53,636 nucleotides of DNA, taken from an uncultured Ruminococcus sp. (GTDB lineage Bacteria > Bacillota > Clostridia > Oscillospirales > Ruminococcaceae). A program made the position numbers and the translations under genes. The DNA is taken from the NCBI RefSeq assembly GCF_937915125.1, contig NZ_CALDMP010000013.1, forward strand, positions 1-53,636. The letters run 5' to 3'. The number at the start of each line of letters is the position of its first letter. Position 1 is the first letter of the stretch. Shown piece after piece: positions 42,091-49,756 of the stretch. Below the pieces are notes generated by a model. It was given only the letters and a program-made list of their open reading frames with translations, did not search any database and was not told the origin of the DNA.

Positions 42091-42189
42091 GCAACATTTC
42101 CTTTCGGTTCAGAATGAGAATGCTATTATTATACCATAATCTTGATAGAAAGTCCAGTGTCTTATGCAAGTGCTGTGTAAATCAGTGGA

Positions 42190-42412
42190 AGTGCGGGCGA
42201 ACACAGTTCGCCCCTACTGCTATTGATTTGAAAACCAGAAGCGTAGGACGGGGGCTTGCTCCCACCGTTCCCGAAGAACCTAAGGAGAACCCTTTGTAGG
42301 GGCGGATATCATCCGCCCGCCATATTCCCCACAATTACACAAATTCGGTGCAACTGTAGCCCGCCAAAAATTCAGGCAAACCAAAACGGGAGATCAATGG
42401 TCGCCCCTACTA
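42190..42412. repeat. Repeat C cluster
   Basis: Four short palindromic units in a row: GGGCGAACACAGTTCGCCC, a GTAGGACGGGGGCTTGCTCC variant, GTAGGGGCGGATATCATCCG and a TCAATGGTCGCCCCTAC unit. No gene is seen between 42091 and 43068. Confidence 0.85.
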
Positions 42413-42438
42413 CCCTGTCACATCTTAAAATTTATTCC

Positions 42439-42705
42439 GTTGAAAACGTCCCACCGGGACGTTTTCAAAATTTTGCTTGTTGAAAAAGGTTTACAAGGGG
42501 AAAGCGGTCTTGTTCGCTTTCCCCTCGAAAAGCTGTCGCTTTTCTCACCCCTTTTCTCCGCGGCGCAAAGAATGCGCCGGGGTGTTTCGCTGTCTGCGGA
42601 CAGCGACCAGGGACGCTGTCCCTGGACTCTGCCAGGGCTTCCGCAACCCTGGACCTGCGCCAGCTGTGCTCAGCTGGACCAGCAGCCTGAGCAACCTTTT
42701 TGAAA
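42439..42705. repeat. Repeat E copy 1, long hairpin concatemer
   Basis: A chain of short perfect hairpins: GTCCCACCGGGAC, GGGGAAAGC...GCTTTCCCC, GAAAAGCTGTCGCTTTTC, GTCTGCGGACAGCGAC, CAGGGACGCTGTCCCTG, CCAGGGCTTCCGCAACCCTG and more. About 155 bp are shared with the copy at 51238. Confidence 0.85.
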
Positions 42706-42875
42706 ACGGGTAGGATACATTTTTAAGTATTACAAAATACTACAATGAGTTTTCCTTATGTTCTTCGGAGGATTTTCGGGCGAACACAGTTCGCCCCTAC
42801 AATGTTCCATGTTTTGTTTGAAAAATATTGTAATATGTCATAAAATGGATTTTTGCGATGCTTACAGCCGCTGGC

Positions 42876-42904
42876 TTGACAGAATCGTGGAAATCTGGTA
42901 TAAT
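42876..42904 (+). promoter_or_regulatory. Citrate synthase promoter
   Basis: TTGACA (42876-42881) and TATAAT (42899-42904), 17-bp spacer. A degenerate version of the 14-bp motif (AAATGGATTTTTGC, 42843-42856, 10 of 14) lies at the same distance from the -35 box as in three other promoters. A repeat C palindrome lies at 42777-42801. Confidence 0.9.
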
Positions 42905-43068
42905 AAAAAGAAATCAACTTTTTCATAAGTATATTGTGCAGGGTGATAGATGCACAAATGGAAAAACAATATCCGCCCATCCGATGTGAAACGAAGCAAG
43001 ATAAAATTGCCCGAAATGCCGTGTTTTCCGGCATCCGGCAAGAAGCCGCTTCAGAAAGGACTGACCAT

Positions 43069-44472
43069 ATGAAGAGAGAAACACTGCTGCATTCCGCAAA
43101 GATCCAACAAATGATCGCACAGTACAAGCACGACATGCAACTGGTAGACCAGCTCACTGCTGACGCTGAGCCGCACTATCAGATCGAACAGGAACTCTAT
43201 GTCAAGCACGAAGTCAAGCGTGGACTGCGTGATCTGGACGGACGGGGCGTGCGTGCCGGTCTGACTACCATCAGTAAGGTCTGTGCAACGCAGATGGTGG
43301 ACGGCAGGGAAGTTCCCGGTCCGGGACGGCTCTATTATCGGGGGATTCCCATCGAAGAACTGGTAGAGGGATTTGTGACCCACGATCGTTTCGGCTTTGA
43401 GGAAATCGTCTATCTGCTGCTTATGGGACATCTGCCGAAGCAGGATGAACTGACCCAGTTCCATCAGCTGATGGTGGATTATCAGCTGCTGCCCAATCAT
43501 TTCAACAGCGGCGTTATCATGAAAATGCCCAGCGACAACATTATGAACACCATGGCGAAATGTGTCCTGGCACTCCACGCCTATGACCCGAAGCCGGACG
43601 ACACCAGCCTGCCCAATGTTATGCGCCAGTGTATCCAGCTCATCTCCCAGTTTCCCTCTCTGGCGGTGTTCGGCTATCAGGCATCCATGTACTTCCGGAA
43701 TGACAAGAGCATGTTCATTCAGAAGCCCGACCCGAAGCTGACCATTGCGGAGAATATCCTCTATATGATGCGTCCCGACGGAAAGTATACCAAACTGGAG
43801 GCAAAGCTTCTGGATCTGTGTCTGGTGCTCCACGCAGAGCACGGCGGCGGTAACAACTCGGCATTTACTGTCCACGTGGTTTCCTCTTCGGGAACGGACA
43901 CCTATTCCACCATTGCAGCGGCACTGGGCTCCCTGAAAGGTCCGAAGCACGGCGGCGCAAACATCAAGGTCATGGAGATGTTTGCAGATCTGAAGGCGCA
44001 CTGTCCCGACTGGAAGGACGAGGACGCTCTGCGTGCCTATTTGCAGGGGCTGCTGAAGGGTGAGGGCTTCGACCATACGGGGCTGATCTATGGCATGGGT
44101 CATGCCATTTATTCTGTTTCCGACCCCCGTGCGGTGATCCTGAAATCCTTTGTGGAACAGCTGTCTACGGAAAAGGGCTGCCACGATGAGTTCCAGCTCT
44201 ATGCAACGGTAGAACGCCTTGCCGGTGAGGTTATTACCCAGAACCGGAAGATTTATAAGGGCGTTTGTGCCAATGTGGATTTCTATAGTGGGTTTGTATA
44301 TCGGATGCTGGGGTTGCCCATGGATCTGTTTACGCCTATTTTTGCCATTGCCCGGATCGCTGGCTGGTCTGCACACCGGCTGGAGGAGCTGATCAATTGC
44401 CGGAAGATCATTCGCCCGGCGTATCTCTCCGTATCCGAACCCCAGAATTATGTGCCGTTAGAAGAGCGATAA
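43069..44472 (+). CDS. gltA: Citrate synthase
   Basis: A 467-residue enzyme that condenses acetyl-CoA with oxaloacetate. The family pattern is clear: YYRGIPIEELVE near the N-terminus, HAEHGGGNNSAFTVHVVSSSGTDTYS with the first active-site histidine, GPKHGGAN with the second, and AIYSVSDPRAVILK followed by CANVDFYSGFVYRMLGLP. In such anaerobes it supports glutamate synthesis through an incomplete cycle. The start at 43069 follows AGAAAGGA. The leader is about 155 nt. Confidence 0.95.
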   Translation: MKRETLLHSAKIQQMIAQYKHDMQLVDQLTADAEPHYQIEQELYVKHEVKRGLRDLDGRGVRAGLTTISKVCATQMVDGREVPGPGRLYYRGIPIEELVEGFVTHDRFGFEEIVYLLLMGHLPKQDELTQFHQLMVDYQLLPNHFNSGVIMKMPSDNIMNTMAKCVLALHAYDPKPDDTSLPNVMRQCIQLISQFPSLAVFGYQASMYFRNDKSMFIQKPDPKLTIAENILYMMRPDGKYTKLEAKLLDLCLVLHAEHGGGNNSAFTVHVVSSSGTDTYSTIAAALGSLKGPKHGGANIKVMEMFADLKAHCPDWKDEDALRAYLQGLLKGEGFDHTGLIYGMGHAIYSVSDPRAVILKSFVEQLSTEKGCHDEFQLYATVERLAGEVITQNRKIYKGVCANVDFYSGFVYRMLGLPMDLFTPIFAIARIAGWSAHRLEELINCRKIIRPAYLSVSEPQNYVPLEER

Positions 44473-44479
44473 AAATGAA

Positions 44480-44525
44480 GGCAATACCGTGCAAAGCCGT
44501 CAGGCGGTCTTTGTGCGGTGTTGCC
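44480..44525. mobile_element. Minimal MITE-1 (46 bp)
   Basis: Left end GGCAATACCGTGCAAAG and right end TCTTTGTGCGGTGTTGCC almost back to back. The flanks do not match. Confidence 0.82.
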
Positions 44526-44543
44526 TTATGTTTCAACCAAATT

Positions 44544-44714
44544 ACCCCTCCACCATTGCTGCGCAATGGTTCCCCTCCCCTTTCAGGGGAGGCAGCTAAG
44601 GCCGTTTTAAGTTAATGACATTGCAGCTAAGGCTCCCCTGAAAGGGGAGCTGGCACGGCGCAGCCGTGACTGAGGGGTTCTTTCCTATTAAATTGATTCC
44701 CATGCTGCAACAGT
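44544..44714. repeat. Repeat B copy 8 with one arm of the large palindromic element
   Basis: Repeat B (44544-44678) closed by ACCCCTCC and GAGGGGT, followed by TTAAATTGATT and TGCTGCAACAG, as on the right arm of the element at 40680. The left arm is missing; the minimal MITE-1 lies in its place. Confidence 0.85.
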
Positions 44715-44740
44715 CCCTTTTTTCAAGTTCATAACCAAAA

Positions 44741-44780
44741 ATCCGCCGTACCACAATCGTGATACGGCGGATCGTCGTTT
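44741..44780 (-). terminator. Terminator of the SH3-dockerin gene
   Basis: ATCCGCCGTA (44741-44750) pairs with TACGGCGGAT (44763-44772). On the minus strand the stem runs into TTTTTGG. Confidence 0.88.
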
Positions 44781-44834
44781 TATCGTTGTCTTACATATTC
44801 CCGGTCTCAGGAAAATGCATTCTGCACCTCCGGT

Positions 44835-46202
44835 TTATACTACCGGAAGGGCAATCAGATTATCGATGAGGTACTGCATAATGACTGTTACGTCAGTGGT
44901 ATCCAGTACGTTGTCACGCTGACAATCTGCGTTGGACAGCTGGGTATAATTGAGGAATACACAGCCGTTCAGATATTTTTGCAGCAGAACTGCATCTGCG
45001 GCATCTACTGTGCCGTCACAGTTCACGTCGCCGTAAATCGAAGCATAAGTCGGATCGGCAACGCCTACAACAGCGACAGAGGACTGTACCGTTGCAGCAG
45101 TGGTTTCTGCTGTGGTTGTCTGACTCGGTGCTGCGGTCGTCTCTGCCGCAGCAGTGGTGGTTGTGGTAGTTGTTGTTGTGGTGGTAACTGCTTCTGTTGT
45201 TGTCGTCGTCGTTGTGGTGGTCGCCGCAGTAGTGGTAGCTGCCGGAGCAGTTGTCTGTGCAGCTGCTGCCTTCAGATAATCCATAGAGCAGTAACCATTC
45301 ACGCCGTTATACGAAACAGCCGCCCAGCTGCCGTTTCCGGAAGAAACAGTTACTGTCGCACCGTTCGGAATGGAACCCACCTTCGAAGCGGAGGTAGAGG
45401 GTGCGCTGCGGATGTTCAGAGAAGAAGCGGTCACGGTATATGTACCGGCATAGCTCTCAGAAAAATCAGAGGTGTCCGGTGTGCTGGGCTGTGCAGATGT
45501 GCCCTCTGTCACAGACGCATCCCCCCAGCCCAGGGAGATCACGGTGTTATAGGCATCGTTCAGCCGGCTGGTGTAATAGCCGGAGCTGTTTCCGCGGTCA
45601 GTGAGTGCCGCATTGTGCAGAGTTGCCAGGGTGATGTCTGCATAGGAACCGCTGCCCTTTGCGGCAGAGAGAATTCGTGCAGCCACGCCGCTTCCGCGGT
45701 TATAGAGCTCTGCATAATAAACCAAAACGCCGGCATTTGTCAGACCATATTTCTTTCCGGCATTGATATAGCCCTGTACATCACTGAATGCCAGAGCGTC
45801 CTGTTTGGATTTTCCCACAGAAGTGGTCAGCAGGTTCGATGCTGCTGTGCCCTCTGCCACAGAAAAGGTCCGGGTGTTCCAGCTGGAGGCGGTCATGACT
45901 TCATTATAAAAAGTGCTTCCCAGAATGCTCTGTGCAGATGCTGTGTCAGCGTTTGCAATCGAGCGCATCAGCTGGAGTGCACGGGTTGCGTGCCATTGCA
46001 GGATACCGATGCTCACTGCACCGTTATCGTTGCGGTTAATGGAACCATAGGTTCCTTCGTTTCGTGTGATAATTTCCACTGCGACCTGTGTCATCTCATC
46101 CACAGAAACTGCCGACGCCCGCAGGGGGACAGCAAAGGAAGAAAAGACCAGTGTCAGAAATGTAAGACAGGATAAAACGACTGCCATGATTTTTTTACGC
46201 AT
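44835..46202 (-). CDS. Secreted muramidase-like protein with SH3 domain and dockerin
   Basis: A 455-residue exported protein. Signal peptide 1-31. Residues about 33-225 resemble a lysozyme/chitosanase-type fold (RNEGTYGSINRNDNGAVSIG, ILQWHATRALQLM; Glu49 a likely catalytic acid). A bacterial SH3 domain follows at about 252-312 (ASSLNIRSAPSTSASKVGSI). A Thr-rich linker spans about 315-375, and a dockerin closes the protein (DVNCDGTVDAADAVLLQKYL and DCQRDNVLDTTDVTVIMQYL). It would cut or bind peptidoglycan while attached to a cohesin scaffold. AAAGGAG precedes the ATG. A structured RNA on the same strand lies about 105 nt upstream. Confidence 0.88.
   Translation of the reverse strand: MRKKIMAVVLSCLTFLTLVFSSFAVPLRASAVSVDEMTQVAVEIITRNEGTYGSINRNDNGAVSIGILQWHATRALQLMRSIANADTASAQSILGSTFYNEVMTASSWNTRTFSVAEGTAASNLLTTSVGKSKQDALAFSDVQGYINAGKKYGLTNAGVLVYYAELYNRGSGVAARILSAAKGSGSYADITLATLHNAALTDRGNSSGYYTSRLNDAYNTVISLGWGDASVTEGTSAQPSTPDTSDFSESYAGTYTVTASSLNIRSAPSTSASKVGSIPNGATVTVSSGNGSWAAVSYNGVNGYCSMDYLKAAAAQTTAPAATTTAATTTTTTTTTEAVTTTTTTTTTTTAAAETTAAPSQTTTAETTAATVQSSVAVVGVADPTYASIYGDVNCDGTVDAADAVLLQKYLNGCVFLNYTQLSNADCQRDNVLDTTDVTVIMQYLIDNLIALPVV
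45105..45260 (-). repeat. Low-complexity Thr-codon repeats
   Basis: Runs of ACN codons coding the linker of the SH3-dockerin protein. Confidence 0.8.
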
Positions 46203-46307
46203 ACTTTCGCTCCTTTAAGATTTTTGCGTCTACAGCAGCCGCTGCATCGCAGTACGGCAGAGCCGCCGCTTGCAATGCGCGTCATATTCAATTGTAAGAG
46301 AACTGAA

Positions 46308-46559
46308 TAAAAACAACGGCACACGCCTGTCCGGTCCTGGGGCGGATGGCTGTTTTACGCTCTGCCGGCATTGTCCTGACGGATCAGAGGATCTGTCGTA
46401 ACACGGACAATCCGCCTGGGATCTTCGATCCCCTTGGAACTTGTGCGCCGCCTGCATTGCCCCGTCTGCCGGAATGCTTTGGACAGACGGACGGCAGACG
46501 GTTGTCCTCCGGAACACATGCAGAAAGCATGTCCGCCGGGAGGCAGTGGTCACCGTACA
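46308..46559 (-). ncRNA. Structured RNA of about 250 nt, family unknown
   Basis: The region between a strong minus-strand promoter and a U-rich end folds extensively. ACGG (46553-46556) pairs with CCGT (46316-46319), and GCCT/CCGG with CCGG/AGGC, making a closing stem. Inside are four clear hairpins: 46510-46535 (CGGA-CATGC), 46462-46501 (10-bp stem CCGTCTGCCG), 46418-46432 (GGGATC-ttc-GATCCC) and 46367-46411 (ATTGTCC with GGACAAT). It ends in TTGTTTTTATT. No long ORF fits. It may be a free RNA or a leader of the gene at 46202. It shows none of the conserved segments of SRP, tmRNA or RNase P RNA that I know. Confidence 0.65.
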
Positions 46560-46565
46560 TATGCT

Positions 46566-46594
46566 ATTATACCATGCTTGTAACCGATTTGCAA
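46566..46594 (-). promoter_or_regulatory. Promoter of the structured RNA
   Basis: TTGCAA (46589-46594) and TATAAT (46566-46571) with a 17-bp spacer. Confidence 0.9.
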
Positions 46595-46752
46595 GACTTT
46601 TGCTCGGTTTGTTCCAATTTTTTACGATTCTGAATAGTTTTGTACAAAATTCGACTCCTGATCTTGTGCAGTTACCACAAATATTGAAACAAAGAATATG
46701 TCCCGTTTTGTAATCTTTTGTTTGAAACTGTCATAATACGGTATTGGTACGA

Positions 46753-46893
46753 ACCCCTCCACCATTGCTGTGCAATGGTCCCCCCTCCCCTTTCAGGGGA
46801 GGCATGAATCGAGAAATCCACCATTTGCTTAATTTCGACGTTCTTAGCCGCCCTTGAAAGGGGAGAGGAACCGCCGACAGGCGGTGGAGGGGT
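46753..46893. repeat. Repeat B copy 9
   Basis: A 141-bp version with a longer centre, closed by ACCCCTCC and GGAGGGGT. It lies 16 bp before the 14-bp promoter motif. Confidence 0.9.
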
Positions 46894-46909
46894 TTATAGC
46901 GAAAAAAAT

Positions 46910-46971
46910 AAATTGATTTGCGTGTTTTTCTGTAAAAACATCTTGTTTTTTTTCAAATATTGTGGTATAAT
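46910..46971 (+). promoter_or_regulatory. Promoter of the UDP-sugar pyrophosphorylase with 14-bp motif
   Basis: TTGTTT (46943-46948) and TATAAT (46966-46971), 17-bp spacer. AAATTGATTTGCGT (46910-46923) lies 19 bp before the -35 box. Confidence 0.87.
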
Positions 46972-47046
46972 ACGGTTACTACCTTATTCACCCTAGCTGC
47001 CGGCAGAAGGGGAAAACCGGCACATGAAACAGAAAGGAACAGACAT

Positions 47047-48273
47047 ATGACATATGAGGAAGCGTTGCAGTATCTAACTGCACACGGACAGGAGCATTTG
47101 CTTCGGTTTTATGACAATTTGCTGCCCCAGCAGCAGGAAAAGCTGTTGGAACAGATCGCCGGTCTGGGACTGGAACGCCCCCAGTTCCGGGATCGCAGTG
47201 CGCTCACCCAGAAGCGGGGGAAATTTTCTCCCCTGGGTGCACTGACATTAGAAGAGATCCGCGCCAACGAGGAAACCTATCGCAAGATCGGCATTGAGGC
47301 GATTCAAAATGCCAAGGTGGGTGCGGTACTCCTTGCCGGCGGTCAGGGTTCCCGGCTGGGCTTTGACCATCCCAAGGGGATGTTTAATATGGGAAAGACC
47401 CGGGAGCTGTATATTTTCCAGTGTCTTATCCAGAATCTCCTCCGGGTGACGAACGAAGCCAGTGCATATGTGCCGCTGATGATCATGACCAGCGAACAGA
47501 ATGATGCAGAAACACGTGCATTTCTGAAGGAACACAACTATTTCGGCTACAGCGCAGACAATGTGCATTTCTTCAAACAGGAAACAGAACCGGCGGTAGA
47601 CGAAGCAGGAAAGGTACTCATGTCTGCGCCGGATCAGATCGTACTGTCACCAAACGGCAACGGCGGCTGGTTCTCTTCTATGCAGCGTGCCGGACTGTTG
47701 AAAACCGTAGAGGAGATCGGCATTGAATGGCTCAATGTCTTTGCAGTGGACAATGTGCTCCAGCAGATCGCAGATCCGGTATTCATTGGTGCTACCATTG
47801 CTTCGGGCTGTGCATCCGGCGGAAAAGTTGTCAGCAAGGCAGCGCCGGACGAGCGTGTGGGTGTGCTTTGTCTGGAGGATAACAAGCCCTCCATTGTGGA
47901 ATATTATGAGATGACAGAGGAAATGCGCACTCTGCGCAATGCGGACGGCAGTCTTGCCTATCGGTTCGGCGTGATTCTGAACTATCTGTTCCGGGTGGAT
48001 GCACTCATGGACACCCTGGGATCGGATTTTCCTCTGCACATTGCCCACAAGAAAATCCCGTATCTCAACCAGGATGGAAAATTTATAAAGCCTGAGGAAC
48101 CAAACGGCTATAAATTCGAGACACTAGTGCTGGATATGGTACACATGCAGGACAGCTGCCTTGCATTTGAGGTAGAGCGTGCCAAGGAGTTTGCACCGGT
48201 GAAAAATGCTACTGGAGTGGATTCCGTGGAGACGGCACAGGCGCTGTTGGAACAGAATGGTGTGGTATTGTAA
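47047..48273 (+). CDS. UDPGP-family UDP-sugar pyrophosphorylase
   Basis: A 408-residue nucleotidyltransferase of the eukaryote-like UDPGP family (UTP plus sugar-1-phosphate to UDP-sugar). The nucleotide-binding loop AVLLAGGQGSRLGFDHPKG (about 99-117) is intact; the substrate region shows PNGNGGWF and a GYKFETLVLD segment. Closest in layout to UDP-N-acetylglucosamine pyrophosphorylases of the UAP1 type, so cell-wall precursor synthesis is likely. The ATG at 47047 follows AGAAAGGAAC. Promoter at 46943. Confidence 0.92.
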   Translation: MTYEEALQYLTAHGQEHLLRFYDNLLPQQQEKLLEQIAGLGLERPQFRDRSALTQKRGKFSPLGALTLEEIRANEETYRKIGIEAIQNAKVGAVLLAGGQGSRLGFDHPKGMFNMGKTRELYIFQCLIQNLLRVTNEASAYVPLMIMTSEQNDAETRAFLKEHNYFGYSADNVHFFKQETEPAVDEAGKVLMSAPDQIVLSPNGNGGWFSSMQRAGLLKTVEEIGIEWLNVFAVDNVLQQIADPVFIGATIASGCASGGKVVSKAAPDERVGVLCLEDNKPSIVEYYEMTEEMRTLRNADGSLAYRFGVILNYLFRVDALMDTLGSDFPLHIAHKKIPYLNQDGKFIKPEEPNGYKFETLVLDMVHMQDSCLAFEVERAKEFAPVKNATGVDSVETAQALLEQNGVVL

Positions 48274-48276
48274 ACG

Positions 48277-48423
48277 ATGTTGCATGTTGTCAAATTGGAA
48301 CAAGTGCTTGCTATGGCGGACAAGTTCACCTGGTGGGTCTACCAGGAACAGAAGAAATGTACCCCTATTTCCAGCGGTACGAAGGCACAACCTTATCACA
48401 GAAAAAAGAAAAAAAACAGGTAA
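48277..48423 (+). CDS. Possible small basic protein (48 aa)
   Basis: Begins 3 nt after the pyrophosphorylase stop: an N-terminal MLHVVKLEQVLAMADKF, then WWVYQEQKK and a very basic tail HRKKKKNR. There is no clear RBS of its own, so translation would need coupling. A terminator follows at 48462. It may equally be non-coding 3' sequence. Confidence 0.3.
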   Translation: MLHVVKLEQVLAMADKFTWWVYQEQKKCTPISSGTKAQPYHRKKKKNR

Positions 48424-48461
48424 CACTGCGATTATGGGCGGCTGCTGACTGCTCTTACAGA

Positions 48462-48508
48462 AAAGGACTGTTCGGGAACGGTTTTGTTCCGGAGCAGTCC
48501 TTTTTTCG
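48462..48508 (+). terminator. Pyrophosphorylase operon terminator
   Basis: AAAGGACTG-ttc-GGGAAC pairs with GTTCC-gga-GCAGTCC, followed by six T. Confidence 0.9.
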
Positions 48509-48531
48509 GGATATTATTTTACAAATGGCTG

Positions 48532-48575
48532 TAAAGAAAAATCCCGAAAATGGCGTTTATGCGTCATTTTCGGGA
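48532..48575 (-). terminator. tRNA operon terminator
   Basis: TCCCGAAAATG pairs with CATTTTCGGGA (48542-48552 with 48565-48575); on the minus strand TTTTTCTTT follows. Confidence 0.88.
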
Positions 48576-48583
48576 ATGTGATT

Positions 48584-48658
48584 TGGTGACCCGTACGGGA
48601 ATTGAACCCATGATTCCGCCGTGAAAGGGCGGTGTCTTAACCTCTTGACCAACGGGCC
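48584..48658 (-). tRNA. tRNA-Glu (TTC)
   Basis: 75 nt with encoded CCA. Acceptor GGCCCGT pairs with ACGGGTC; anticodon loop CTTTCAC gives TTC. Confidence 0.97.
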
Positions 48659-48661
48659 GTA

Positions 48662-48738
48662 TGGTAGCGGCAGCAGGATTCGAACCAGCGACCAATCGGG
48701 TATGAACCGAGTACTCTAGCCAACTGAGCTATGCCGCC
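48662..48738 (-). tRNA. tRNA-Met (CAT)
   Basis: 77 nt with encoded CCA. Acceptor GGCGGCA pairs with TGCCGCT (one mismatch-type pair); anticodon loop TTCATAC gives CAT. The anticodon stem lacks the three G-C pairs of initiator tRNA, so elongator Met is likely; a lysidine-modified Ile tRNA is not excluded. Confidence 0.93.
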
Positions 48739-48800
48739 ACATCAAAAAGCAGTTCTGAAACAGCATTTCACACCGTTTCTGCATTTCCTGCGACTATGAT

Positions 48801-48829
48801 AGTATACTACATTTCCAGACAATTGTCAA
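48801..48829 (-). promoter_or_regulatory. tRNA-Met/Glu promoter
   Basis: TTGACA (48824-48829) and TATACT (48801-48806), 17-bp spacer. Confidence 0.92.
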
Positions 48830-48971
48830 GGTTTTTTTTGAAATTCGTCTGTTTGCACAAAACACAGACCGTTCTTTGTATCTTATTTGGTGATATAGTT
48901 GACCTGTGCAGTTTCTCGCTGCTTTTCTGGGAGATATGCCGGATTTTCGAGACTGTCACGATAAATACGCT

Positions 48972-49331
48972 TCAGTCTTGTTTCGGCTTGAAAATTGCCG
49001 CTGCAATCACGCCGAATACCATTGCCGCCGTAATTCCGGCTGAGGATGCCGTAAGTCCGCCCATAAAGATGCCCAGAATGCCCTTTTCGTCCACGGATTC
49101 CTTGACGCCTTCCGCCAGGAGATTCCCGAAGCCTGTCAGAGGCACGCTGGCACCACCGCCGGCAAGCTCCACCATCTTTGGGTAGATGCCTACCGCTGAC
49201 AGGAGCACACCTGCCACAACATAAGCAGTCAGTATTCGTGCTGGGGTCAGCTTTGTATAGTCAATGAGCACCTGTCCGATGGCGCACAGCACACCGCCCA
49301 CGATAAATGCCCAGATTAAGTCCTTGATCAT
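48972..49331 (-). CDS. spoVAE: Stage V sporulation protein AE
   Basis: A 119-residue membrane protein with three to four spans (WAFIVGGVLCAIGQVLIDYT at the start, ILTAYVVAGVLLSAVGIYPK, then GITAAMVFGVIAAAIF). It belongs to the SpoVA channel that loads and releases dipicolinic acid in spores. GGAGG precedes the ATG. A possible sigma-G-type -10 (CATAGTG) lies upstream. It is separated from spoVAD by 425 bp holding a 13-bp inverted repeat and a MITE-1. Confidence 0.9.
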   Translation of the reverse strand: MIKDLIWAFIVGGVLCAIGQVLIDYTKLTPARILTAYVVAGVLLSAVGIYPKMVELAGGGASVPLTGFGNLLAEGVKESVDEKGILGIFMGGLTASSAGITAAMVFGVIAAAIFKPKQD

Positions 49332-49375
49332 AACCTTTCCTCCTTTGACAGCACTATGCGCTTATTCCGAGAGTC

Positions 49376-49418
49376 TTTTCCACAATTTTTTCTGTTTTCC
49401 ACTGGAAATTGTGGAAAA
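49376..49418. repeat. 13-bp perfect inverted repeat with DnaA-box-like arms
   Basis: TTTTCCACAATTT (49376-49388) and AAATTGTGGAAAA (49406-49418). Each arm holds TTTTCCACA, one base from a DnaA box (TTATCCACA); a third copy lies at 49739-49747. It could also be a transcription hairpin of the upstream spoVAD transcript. Confidence 0.6.
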
Positions 49419-49484
49419 CAGTCTGAAGATGGATGCGTAGTTCATTTTGCACAAGCACGGTATTGCCTGCGATGAAATATTCAA

Positions 49485-49656
49485 GGCAATACCGCACAAA
49501 GATTGCGCGTCAGGTGCGCCGTCAGATTTTTCGTCAGATGAAACAAAAAGCGCAGTGAATACTTTGTGTATTCACGAGCATTTTTGTGAAATATGACGCA
49601 AAATATGCAAGCATATGACGTGCAAAGACGTCAGGCGCTCTTTGTGCGGTGTTGCC
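49485..49656 (+). mobile_element. MITE-1, complete, inside the spoVAD-spoVAE gap
   Basis: 172 bp, both terminal inverted repeats, flanked by TCAA on both sides. Confidence 0.94.
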
Positions 49657-49756
49657 TCAAACAATATTGGGAATATTTTTGTTTTCTGAGCGCAGTAAAC
49701 CCCGAAATTATACACGATGCATTTCATTTATGCCCTGTTTTCCACAATGCAATGCC

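Noticed and set aside
43051..44376. 441-codon minus-strand frame opposite citrate synthase
   Set aside because: The plus strand is an unmistakable citrate synthase.
46308..46559. Cobalamin riboswitch, SRP RNA, tmRNA or RNase P RNA
   Set aside because: A loose GACCACTGCC resemblance to a cobalamin box was seen, but none of the defining segments of these families is present.
48333..48581. 82-codon frame after the pyrophosphorylase gene
   Set aside because: It runs through the transcription terminator and the tRNA terminator.
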